From an uncultured Bacteroides sp. (lineage in GTDB: Bacteria; Bacteroidota; Bacteroidia; Bacteroidales; Bacteroidaceae), in NCBI GenBank assembly GCA_947646015.1, contig CANSEY010000002.1, forward strand, positions 248,001-312,000: 64,000 bases of DNA, read 5' to 3'. Positions 43,982-52,019 of the stretch are shown one piece after another. Position numbers and translations under genes: made by a program. Every line of letters starts with the position of its first letter. Positions within the stretch are counted from its first letter, which is position 1. The notes beneath the pieces are model-generated. The model saw only the letters and a program-made list of their open reading frames with translations. It did not search any database and was not told the origin of the DNA.

Positions 43982-45661
43982 ATGAAAGTGTTGGATTTCA
44001 AACCAAGGTTATTCTCTACCTTGAAGAACTACTCTAAGGAAACGTTTATGTCAGATCTGATGGCAGGTATCATAGTAGGTATCGTAGCCTTACCTCTGGC
44101 CATCGCATTCGGTATCGCATCAGGTGTATCACCCGAGAAAGGAATTATTACAGCTATCATTGCAGGATTCATCATCTCTTTGCTCGGAGGAAGCAAAGTA
44201 CAAATCGGAGGACCGACTGGAGCATTCATCGTCATCATTTATGGCATCATCCAGCAATATGGAGAAGCGGGATTAATCGTAGCTACACTGATGGCCGGCA
44301 TACTCCTGATCCTATTGGGAGTATTTAAATTGGGAGCGATTATTAAATTTATTCCCTATCCGATCATTGTAGGCTTTACCAGCGGTATAGCCGTCACTAT
44401 TTTCACAACCCAGATTGCTGACATATTCGGATTGAATTTCGGTGGAGAGAAAGTTCCGGGAGACTTTATCGGAAAATGGATGATCTATTTCCGGCATTTC
44501 GACACAGTCAACTGGTGGAACGCCGTCGTAAGTATTCTCAGCATCATCATTATTGCCATTACTCCGCGGTTTTCGAAAAAGATACCGGGTTCTCTTATTG
44601 CTATTATTGTGGTAACGATAGGGGTATATGTATTAAAGACATATGCCGGCATTGATTCCATCGATACCATTGGCGATCGTTTTACCATCAAATCAGAATT
44701 GCCCGAAGCAGCCATACCCACCCTCAACTGGGAAGCCATCAAGGATTTATTTCCGGTGGCCATTACAATCGCTGTATTGGGAGCTATCGAATCATTACTA
44801 TCGGCAACCGTAGCCGACGGTGTGACAGGAGATAAACACGATTCAAATACCGAACTGATCGCACAAGGAACAGCCAATCTGATCACACCGTTATTTGGTG
44901 GCATCCCCGCAACCGGAGCCATTGCCCGCACAATGACTAATATCAATAATGGCGGTAAAACACCGGTAGCCGGTATCATTCATGCTATAGTTTTATTGCT
45001 GATCCTCCTGTTTCTGATGCCTCTGGCGCAATACATCCCAATGGCCTGCCTGGCAGGCGTATTAGTCATCGTATCATATAATATGAGTGAGTGGCGTACA
45101 TTCAAAGCATTGCTGAAGAATCCCAAATCGGATGTGACCGTATTGCTGATCACCTTCTTCCTCACCATTATATTCGATCTGACTATTGCCATCGAAGTAG
45201 GTTTGGTGATCGCCTGTATCCTGTTTATGCGACGTGTGATGGAAACAACCGAGATATCTGTCATCAAAGATGAAATCGATCCGAATGACGAACTGGACAT
45301 TGCCGTATGCGAAGAGCATCTGATAATCCCTGCCGGCGTGGAGGTATATGAAATTAATGGTCCGTACTTTTTTGGTATTGCCACCAAATTTGAAGAAACA
45401 ATGGCACAATTGGGTGACCGTCCTAAAGTACGCATCATCCGCATGCGTAAAGTTCCATTCATCGATTCGACCGGTATTCACAACCTGACCAGCCTTTGTA
45501 AAATGTCTCAAAAGGAAAAGATCACTATCGTACTCTCGGGAGTAAACGAGAAAGTACACAAAACCCTTGAGAAGTCGGGTTTCTATGAATTACTGGGAAA
45601 ACAAAACATCTGCCCGAATATAAATGTAGCGTTGGACAGAGCCAAAGAAATTATAAATTAA
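43982..45661 (+). CDS. SulP family anion permease
   Basis: The 559-aa membrane transporter has an N-terminal domain of about 12 to 14 membrane segments (SDLMAGIIVGIVALPLAIAFG, QIGGPTGAFI and GGIPATGAIARTMTN are SulP signatures) and a C-terminal cytoplasmic STAS domain (about 445-555, with FIDSTGIHNL). SulP proteins move sulfate, bicarbonate or other anions. GIPATGAIAR is family-wide, so the ion cannot be deduced. It is monocistronic with its own promoter and terminator. Confidence 0.9.
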   Translation: MKVLDFKPRLFSTLKNYSKETFMSDLMAGIIVGIVALPLAIAFGIASGVSPEKGIITAIIAGFIISLLGGSKVQIGGPTGAFIVIIYGIIQQYGEAGLIVATLMAGILLILLGVFKLGAIIKFIPYPIIVGFTSGIAVTIFTTQIADIFGLNFGGEKVPGDFIGKWMIYFRHFDTVNWWNAVVSILSIIIIAITPRFSKKIPGSLIAIIVVTIGVYVLKTYAGIDSIDTIGDRFTIKSELPEAAIPTLNWEAIKDLFPVAITIAVLGAIESLLSATVADGVTGDKHDSNTELIAQGTANLITPLFGGIPATGAIARTMTNINNGGKTPVAGIIHAIVLLLILLFLMPLAQYIPMACLAGVLVIVSYNMSEWRTFKALLKNPKSDVTVLLITFFLTIIFDLTIAIEVGLVIACILFMRRVMETTEISVIKDEIDPNDELDIAVCEEHLIIPAGVEVYEINGPYFFGIATKFEETMAQLGDRPKVRIIRMRKVPFIDSTGIHNLTSLCKMSQKEKITIVLSGVNEKVHKTLEKSGFYELLGKQNICPNINVALDRAKEIIN

Positions 45662-45686
45662 TCATCTGATACTATCTGCACACACG

Positions 45687-45735
45687 AAGCGGATGGAAGT
45701 GAATAAATCATCACTTTCATCCGCTTTCTTTATTA
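45687..45735 (+). terminator. Intrinsic terminator after the SulP gene
   Basis: AAGCGGATGGAAGTGA (45687-45702) and TCACTTTCATCCGCTT (45711-45726) form a 16-bp stem followed by TCTTTATT. Confidence 0.88.
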
Positions 45736-45770
45736 TATAACTCACCAATTCTATGGATTCCACATTGCAT

Positions 45771-45819
45771 TATACCTTTTTATAGGTATTGTAGACTCTT
45801 TCAGGTACACATACCTTTG
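45771..45819 (+). promoter_or_regulatory. Promoter and palindrome of the TonB receptor gene
   Basis: TTG (45789-45791), a 20-base spacer and TACCTTTG (45812-45819) form a good promoter, 43 bases before the ATG. An inverted repeat TATACCT (45771-45777) / AGGTATT (45784-45790) overlaps the -33 region, with one mismatch in the seven-base arms. It is a candidate repressor site, for instance for an iron-dependent regulator, but it does not match a known consensus that I can confirm. Confidence 0.6.
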
Positions 45820-45861
45820 CGGCTCGCTAAATTTTAATATTAATTTAATGCTGTTAAATGT

Positions 45862-48276
45862 ATGAAGCAAATTTATAGTACCCTGCTTTTATTAGTTTTA
45901 CTAATATTCCCATCGTTACTTTTTGCCACAGAACCAGAGTCTGTCGATAGAGTCCCTGCCATCCGTGGAGTAGTCTATGACGAAACTGATACGCCATTGG
46001 CTTCGGCCACTGTCCAAATAGAAGGTACCACCATCGGAACAACAACCAATAGTGAAGGCCGATTTATTCTGCGTAATCTGGCACGTAAAGTTTACAAGAT
46101 AAATGTCAGCTTTGTAGGATATGCCACTCAAACCCGTACAGTCGATCTCACCTCGAGAAGTGTAGCGCAACTCTCGTTTACGCTCTTACCGGACGATAAT
46201 TTACTATCGACTGTAGAAGTGTTCGGAGAACGATATAAACAACCGAAAAAACTGGATGCCATCACCCGCATGCCTTTACGTCCCAGTGAACAGATACAGA
46301 GTATTTCTGTAATCTCAGAAAAATCGATTACCGAACAGGGGGCACTTACCGTAACCGATGTCGCAAGAAATGTACCCGGAGTTACTCTTTTCGGATCGTA
46401 TGGCGGAGTAAGAGAAAGCATGTCCATCCGCGGATACCGGGGAGTACCTATTTTAAAGAATGGAGTCCGGATAGATTCCGATTTCCGTACCGGCTCTGCT
46501 TTATCCGAAATGCAGGGAGTAGAAAGCATACAGGTCATCAAAGGTTCCGCAGCCGTCACACAAGGTATCGGAAACGACCTCGGAAGTGCAGGCGGAGTAA
46601 TCAACGTAGTAACCAAAACACCCAAGTTCACCAATGAAGGAGAAGTATCTTTGCGGGCAGGCAGCTGGGGATTGTTCCGCCCCACATTTGACGTACAGTC
46701 CGTTCTGGATAAAAATCAGACGATCGCTTTCCGTATGAACGGTGCCTTCGAACGTTCGGATAATTATCGTCCGGTCATCCATTCCAATCGCGTATACATC
46801 AACCCTTCATTAGAATGGCGTCCGGATGACAAAACAAGCGTTACCATAGAAATGGATTATCTGAATGATAACCGTACTCCTTATACCAGTTCAGTCAATC
46901 TATCGAAAGATACGGAAGAGAATCTGTACGACATGCCACACAACAAATTCCTGGGATTCAAAAACGATAATGTAAACAACAAGACGCTGACTTATGCCGC
47001 ACGCATCACCCGCCAGCTGACAGATAATATCAGTGTGCGGGCAGCATATTTCGGCTCTTCATATAAAGTGGATAATACAAGTACTTCCGTAAAAACCGTA
47101 GTCAATAAAGAATATAACATGCGTAGAAGAACGATTTCACGTTCATTACGCGATGACCGCAACTCAACTTTCCAGCTTGACTTTATCGGCAGAGATATTT
47201 TCACCGGCCCTGTTAAACATACATTCCAATTAGGATTCGACTACAAAAACACCGATCTGTCGATCACCAATTATACCCCTGTCAACATAGACACTATCAA
47301 CGTACTGGCCCCGAGCATCTCGAATGTGCTACCTGTTGCGGTTAAATTTGTTCCCGAAACCCCAGTAGAATCCAATTCTTCAAGTTATGGAATAATGGCA
47401 CAGGAAGTAATGACTTTTAATAAGTATATAAAGGCTATCCTGGGACTGAGATACAGTTATATCAGCAGTCAGGACGGCACAAGTGCAGGTCCCACTACCG
47501 GAGATGCCTGGAATCCGATGTTAGGCATCATGCTGACTCCGATAAAGAACATTAATTTGTTCGGTTCATATACAACTACTACCAGCCTTCTCCATGCAGC
47601 CAGACGAATGGAGAACGGAGATGAAATAGGTCCGTCGAAGACCCGCCAGTTTGAAGTGGGCATCAAGTCCGATTGGCTGAATAACCGCCTGCGCTTTAAC
47701 CTGACATATTTCGATATCCTTACTAAAAACCTCTCTTATAGTACTTATCATCCGGGAACTACTCAACCTACCGGTTATTTTGATAAAGCGGGAAGTCTGA
47801 AAAGAAAAGGTATTGAAACCGAATTAAGCGGAAGTATACTTGAAAACCTCCAAGTAATGATGGGTTACGCTTATCTGGATGCAAAATACGAAAACAGCCC
47901 GGCCTTTAAAAATGGTTCAGCCCCGATGAATACCCCGAAACATACTGCTAACGGATGGATTCAATATCGATTCGACAAAGGAGTATTAAAAAGACTATCA
48001 GCCGGTATAGGAGTCTATTTCGTAGGTAAACGTCCTGTTAATGATTTTGCAATCAAACCGGACGGACACGGCTCCATGACCAACGAAAAGCCTTTTGACA
48101 TGCCCGGTTATACTACAATAAACGCCCAGCTGGCCTATAGTATCCACAAGTTTACTGCCCGTGTATACCTGAACAACCTGTTCGATGCATTAGGATACAA
48201 TTCGTATTATCGCGGAGGTTATATCAATCAGATCGATCCACGTAATTTCTCAGCAGTAATCTCTTACCATTTTTAA
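45862..48276 (+). CDS. TonB-dependent siderophore-type outer membrane receptor
   Basis: The 804-aa protein has a signal peptide (about 1-22), an N-terminal carboxypeptidase-regulatory-like domain (about 33-115, GVVYDETDTPLASATVQIEG), a plug domain (about 140-245, with QIQSISVISEKSI, NVPGVT and MSIRGYRG), and a 22-strand barrel ending RNFSAVISYHF, with a terminal aromatic residue. The layout is that of siderophore receptors of the FhuA/FecA group. It imports a ferric chelate using TonB energy. The PepSY protein gene starts at the next base after its stop, so the two form a pair. Confidence 0.9.
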   Translation: MKQIYSTLLLLVLLIFPSLLFATEPESVDRVPAIRGVVYDETDTPLASATVQIEGTTIGTTTNSEGRFILRNLARKVYKINVSFVGYATQTRTVDLTSRSVAQLSFTLLPDDNLLSTVEVFGERYKQPKKLDAITRMPLRPSEQIQSISVISEKSITEQGALTVTDVARNVPGVTLFGSYGGVRESMSIRGYRGVPILKNGVRIDSDFRTGSALSEMQGVESIQVIKGSAAVTQGIGNDLGSAGGVINVVTKTPKFTNEGEVSLRAGSWGLFRPTFDVQSVLDKNQTIAFRMNGAFERSDNYRPVIHSNRVYINPSLEWRPDDKTSVTIEMDYLNDNRTPYTSSVNLSKDTEENLYDMPHNKFLGFKNDNVNNKTLTYAARITRQLTDNISVRAAYFGSSYKVDNTSTSVKTVVNKEYNMRRRTISRSLRDDRNSTFQLDFIGRDIFTGPVKHTFQLGFDYKNTDLSITNYTPVNIDTINVLAPSISNVLPVAVKFVPETPVESNSSSYGIMAQEVMTFNKYIKAILGLRYSYISSQDGTSAGPTTGDAWNPMLGIMLTPIKNINLFGSYTTTTSLLHAARRMENGDEIGPSKTRQFEVGIKSDWLNNRLRFNLTYFDILTKNLSYSTYHPGTTQPTGYFDKAGSLKRKGIETELSGSILENLQVMMGYAYLDAKYENSPAFKNGSAPMNTPKHTANGWIQYRFDKGVLKRLSAGIGVYFVGKRPVNDFAIKPDGHGSMTNEKPFDMPGYTTINAQLAYSIHKFTARVYLNNLFDALGYNSYYRGGYINQIDPRNFSAVISYHF

Positions 48277-48903
48277 ATGAAGATAAAAAAATATTGCCGT
48301 TACATTCACTTATGGCTTTCACTACCGGCAGGGATCCTGATCAGCATCATTTGTTTTACAGGCGCCATCCTTGTATTCAAAGAAGAGCTTCTGACAATAA
48401 TGGGATATGATTCCATCCGGGAAAGTCCTTTGATGATCGTGATGAAGCTCCATCGGTGGCTTATGGATGATACCCGTACGACAGGTAAAATGATTGTAGG
48501 TATTTCTACCCTTTTTTTCATCTTTATCCTGATCAGCGGACTTACAGTATACTGGCCGCGCAAGTGGAAGAAAAGCCGGTTGATTATAGAACATCAAAAA
48601 GGCAGAAGAAGGTTAATGTTCGATTTACACTCTGTACTGGGATTATATGCAGCACTTATCTTATTAGTATGTGCACTCACCGGATTGATGTGGTCATTTC
48701 AATGGTACAGAGACATCGTAAGTTTTATCTTTGATGCGGAAGTAAAACGCGGAGCACCTATCTGGAAAATAGTACGTGCTTTACATTTTGGCACCTATGC
48801 GGGAATGTTTTCAAAGATCGTCACTTTTATCGCTGCCCTGATAGGAACTTCATTACCTGTCACAGGATATTGGATGTATCTGAAAAGAAAAAAATTACTA
48901 TAG
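48277..48903 (+). CDS. PepSY-associated membrane protein
   Basis: The 208-aa inner membrane protein has four hydrophobic segments and the PepSY_TM pattern: KYCRYIHLWLSLPAGILISI, then MLHRWLMDD-like KLHRWLMDDT with conserved His, later FDLHSVLGLYAALI and RALHFGTYAG. Conserved His residues fit heme binding. Related proteins act as ferric-siderophore reductases beside TonB receptors. It starts directly after the receptor stop codon (TAA then ATG), indicating co-translation, and probably releases iron from the imported chelate in the periplasm. That role is inferred from family and context. Confidence 0.85.
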   Translation: MKIKKYCRYIHLWLSLPAGILISIICFTGAILVFKEELLTIMGYDSIRESPLMIVMKLHRWLMDDTRTTGKMIVGISTLFFIFILISGLTVYWPRKWKKSRLIIEHQKGRRRLMFDLHSVLGLYAALILLVCALTGLMWSFQWYRDIVSFIFDAEVKRGAPIWKIVRALHFGTYAGMFSKIVTFIAALIGTSLPVTGYWMYLKRKKLL

Positions 48904-48909
48904 TCCGCT

Positions 48910-48966
48910 ACCGCAAATTTCACAGATTAACATAGAAATGATTATTAAATCTGTGAAATTTGCGGT
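48910..48966. terminator. Perfect 19-bp inverted repeat after the PepSY gene
   Basis: ACCGCAAATTTCACAGATT (48910-48928) and AATCTGTGAAATTTGCGGT (48948-48966) are exact complements with a 19-base loop, between convergent transcription units. It resembles the intergenic repeat family at 6003-6120 (CTGTG core). Confidence 0.65.
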
Positions 48967-49006
48967 GTTTTCAACACATCTTCATGGTCTGGAATAACGG
49001 TTGGGA

Positions 49007-50620
49007 TCATAAATCCTTTCCGGATTGATCAGGATACAGGGATTTATAATAATTGATACGCTTAGTCCATGGTCTGTATTCAAAAGGAAATACCTGTTGT
49101 TTTTCTGCCCATTGATTCCACTTTTTTTCCAATGTTTTCACTCTATCCGGGTAACGGGCAGATAAATCGTTCTGTTCAAACGGATCTTGTAACAGGTTAA
49201 ACAGTTCCCACGGCTGCTTACCATTAGCCCGAACCAACTTCCAGTCTCCGGATATAATGCCACAGGAGGTTTGATGTTCAAAAAACAAATCTCTTTTCGA
49301 TAATTTCTTTCCTTTCAACGCCGGAAGAATCGTTCTGCCTCCAGGAGCATCAATGGCATGATTTCGAAATTCCCGGGGATATTCAATAGAAGCCATATCC
49401 AGGCAAGTGGGAAAAAGATCGATAATATGTGTAAATTCGTGACGAACCGCTCCCTTTTTTCCATCAGGTTGTCCGCCTCCGTACATGATAATCAGAGGAG
49501 CACTCGTACCTCCCTGAAAACACCATTGCTTATAACTGCGAAATGGAGTATTACTCAAATCTGCACGCAATTGCGTGATCATATCGCCTTCATTGGTAGC
49601 ACCGTTATCACTTAAGAATAAAAATATGGTATTATCAAATATACCTTTTTCCTTAGTGGCTTTTATTACTTCTCCGATACCATCGTCCATAATTTCAATC
49701 ATGGCAGCATAAGTAGCCATTTCCGTAATCCATCGTTCCTGCTGCTGCGGAGTAAGACTATTCCATGCGGGACGTTTTCCTCCAAACTCTTTTTCAAATA
49801 CCGGAAGTTCTCTTTCAATGTCGATTAAGCCATTGCGACGGATGCGTTCGAAGCGTTGTTTACGCAATACGTCATATCCCGCTTTATACTTTTCCCGACA
49901 AGCCTCTACTCTCTCTTTTGGAGCCTGAAGGGGCAGATGAGGAGCATAGTGAGCCAAATACATAAACATAGGTTCATCAACCGGATGTTGACGGATAAAA
50001 CTAACGGCAGAATCGGTTATGGCTGTGGTATAATAATAGTCTTTCGGAAACTCCGTAATGCGCTGCAAACCCGAAAATACCGGTTTGGGAGTATAATAGC
50101 TGCCCCCTCCCGAAAGGCAACCGTAATATTTCTCAAATCCCCGTTCAACCGGATAGCTTCCATTAGGTTGGGTAAATGCTCCTTCAACGGTAACATGCCA
50201 TTTACCGCTCATATAAGTGTGGTACCCATTTTCACGAAATACCTCTGCGATTGTAGGATACCGGTCCGATATCTGTCCTCTGTATCCCGGACGATGTTCA
50301 TCCACAGCAGTCATCCAGCCCATACCTACTTCGTGTTGATATCTACCTGTCAGCAAAGCCGCCCGGCTGGGGCAACTGCGTCCCGTATTTTTAAATTGAC
50401 TGAAACGTATCCCGTTTTCCGCCAGAAAATCAATATGTGGTGTGTGTACTTCTCCGCCATAACACGATAAATCAGAAAACCCCATATCATCACACATAAT
50501 CAGAATTATATTGGGTTTCGCTTGATCAGGATTCGCTTTACGGTCTGTTATTTGAGTTCCCCAAGCATTCTGAATTCCCGAAGCAAACAATAAGGAACAT
50601 ATCAGACAATTGTTTTTCAT
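49007..50620 (-). CDS. Sulfatase of the serine-type (alkaline phosphatase superfamily), secreted
   Basis: The 537-aa protein has a signal peptide (about 1-21) and an S1 sulfatase fold. Metal ligands DD at 44-45 lie in IMCDDMGFSD. The formylglycine motif reads S82-C-P-S-R86 in NTGRSCPSRAALLTGRYQ, so the residue to be converted is serine, not cysteine. HVTVEG, HYAPHLPLQAP and FLSDNGATNEGD carry further active-site residues. Serine-type sulfatases need a radical SAM maturase (anSME); the radical SAM gene nearby is not that type. The substrate (sulfated host glycan) is not deducible. Confidence 0.9.
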   Translation of the reverse strand: MKNNCLICSLLFASGIQNAWGTQITDRKANPDQAKPNIILIMCDDMGFSDLSCYGGEVHTPHIDFLAENGIRFSQFKNTGRSCPSRAALLTGRYQHEVGMGWMTAVDEHRPGYRGQISDRYPTIAEVFRENGYHTYMSGKWHVTVEGAFTQPNGSYPVERGFEKYYGCLSGGGSYYTPKPVFSGLQRITEFPKDYYYTTAITDSAVSFIRQHPVDEPMFMYLAHYAPHLPLQAPKERVEACREKYKAGYDVLRKQRFERIRRNGLIDIERELPVFEKEFGGKRPAWNSLTPQQQERWITEMATYAAMIEIMDDGIGEVIKATKEKGIFDNTIFLFLSDNGATNEGDMITQLRADLSNTPFRSYKQWCFQGGTSAPLIIMYGGGQPDGKKGAVRHEFTHIIDLFPTCLDMASIEYPREFRNHAIDAPGGRTILPALKGKKLSKRDLFFEHQTSCGIISGDWKLVRANGKQPWELFNLLQDPFEQNDLSARYPDRVKTLEKKWNQWAEKQQVFPFEYRPWTKRINYYKSLYPDQSGKDL

Positions 50621-50637
50621 AAATTAAGCTATTAAGA

Positions 50638-51147
50638 TTAATCTTTTATCCATGCACTCGTAATCTCCGCCACATACACATGATGCAAACCTCCATGTGT
50701 AGTATACCATTGTTCATACACAGACGGATCCAGAAAGTTTTCTTTCCGCAACACATCAGTATATAATTTCCGGCATTCCAGACTCAACCTTCCTTGTTCG
50801 AACAGAACGTTGCCTTTATCGGTAATCATCGGTTTCAATCCGGTCTCCTTGATCTTATCCACCTCACGTCCCGACTTAGAACCACATATTTTATGAATAC
50901 TTTTATTCTCCTCCCCTAAAAAAGAAAGAGTGAAATAATCATTTTTCTCCATAAAGCCGAACGTATATCTTTCCGGACGAATGAAAACATAAACAACCGG
51001 TTTATTCCACAGAAATCCGATACCACCCCAGTTGGCAGTCATGGTATTAAAAGCATCTTTATTACCGGCAGTTACCAACATCCATTCTTTACTGATGGTT
51101 TCAAAGAAATTATCACTAAGTTGGTTGACAGCAATTGGTTTCATCAT
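50638..51147 (-). CDS. Flavin reductase-like protein
   Basis: The 169-aa protein has the split-barrel flavin reductase fold (KEWMLVTAGN, FNTMTANWGGIGFLWNKP and FIRPERYTFGFMEKNDYFTLSF), typical of FMN-binding NADH:flavin oxidoreductases. A start at 51147 fits homologue length. A longer frame from 51192 would overlap the stop of the radical SAM gene by 4 bases and adds 15 residues; it remains possible. It stands between the radical SAM and sulfatase genes in one direction. The role is general redox; no partner is proven. Confidence 0.8.
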   Translation of the reverse strand: MMKPIAVNQLSDNFFETISKEWMLVTAGNKDAFNTMTANWGGIGFLWNKPVVYVFIRPERYTFGFMEKNDYFTLSFLGEENKSIHKICGSKSGREVDKIKETGLKPMITDKGNVLFEQGRLSLECRKLYTDVLRKENFLDPSVYEQWYTTHGGLHHVYVAEITSAWIKD

Positions 51148-51188
51148 ATCCAAATCTTTTTTATAAATGATACGTTTAAGAATAATTC

Positions 51189-51962
51189 TCAATAAGAAGC
51201 AGATGCCGAAAGTCCTTCTTTCGTGAGAAGAGCCACAATACGATCCAACTCTTCATGAGTAGCTTTTTGCAAGTCCTGATCGGGAGTTTCCCGATCGATC
51301 GTATAAATCATTACCTGTCTTGGGGCAATATCCTTTACAACTTTCAACCAGGGAAGTACATACTTGTCAGAAGTATTATCCACATCTTTCCCCTTATATT
51401 TTCCTTTCATAAACATAGTCTGCACGATGCAATTACCTTTAAAAGCTTTTAAAAGTCCGACTGTTCCATTCAGATCGTATCGTCCGTTCGGACGATCTAC
51501 AGTCCGGATATACTCTTCATCCACCGTGTCCAACTTTAAAATGTTATTATCCACCCTGTTCAACGCATCGAATACAGCCGGACGGTTAATAAAAGTAGCA
51601 TTACTGAGCACACTCACCTTTGCATCCGGAAAGTAAGCATCACGCAAAGCAAGTGTATCCTCGATAATCTCCGGAAAGTGAGGATGAGCAGTCGGCTCAC
51701 CGTTTCCGGCGAAAGTCAGTACGTCGGGAGCAGGTCCGTTGCTTTTCATCTCTTTTAATTTCTCTTCCAGAGCCATACGGACTTCTTCGCGGGTCGGTAA
51801 TGAAGATTTAGGACGATGTTCACCATTGTAACCACATTCACAATAAATGCAATCGAAAGAACATACTTTTCCGTCGGAAGGAAGCAAATTTATTCCAAGT
51901 GAGACCCCTAACCGACGTGAATGAACCGGTCCGAATATAGGAGAAGGAAAAATAATAGTCAT
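51189..51962 (-). CDS. Radical SAM protein (COG0731-like)
   Basis: The 257-aa protein has the cluster-binding motif CSFDCIYCECG (CxxxCxxC) near residues 33-43 and a compact barrel with GNGEPTAHP. This matches the COG0731 group of small radical SAM proteins related to wybutosine-synthesis TYW1, whose function in Bacteroidetes is unknown. It lacks the extra SPASM clusters of sulfatase maturases. Its stop overlaps a possible start of the flavin reductase gene, so the two may be co-translated. Confidence 0.82.
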   Translation of the reverse strand: MTIIFPSPIFGPVHSRRLGVSLGINLLPSDGKVCSFDCIYCECGYNGEHRPKSSLPTREEVRMALEEKLKEMKSNGPAPDVLTFAGNGEPTAHPHFPEIIEDTLALRDAYFPDAKVSVLSNATFINRPAVFDALNRVDNNILKLDTVDEEYIRTVDRPNGRYDLNGTVGLLKAFKGNCIVQTMFMKGKYKGKDVDNTSDKYVLPWLKVVKDIAPRQVMIYTIDRETPDQDLQKATHEELDRIVALLTKEGLSASASY

Positions 51963-52019
51963 ACTTAATTCTGTTTAATCGTTCAATCTTAGAAACTGTT
52001 TTGAATTTCTACAAAATTA

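Noticed and set aside
51189..51962. Radical SAM gene as sulfatase maturase
   Set aside because: Only one CxxxCxxC cluster motif is seen and the C-terminal SPASM cysteines of anSME are absent.
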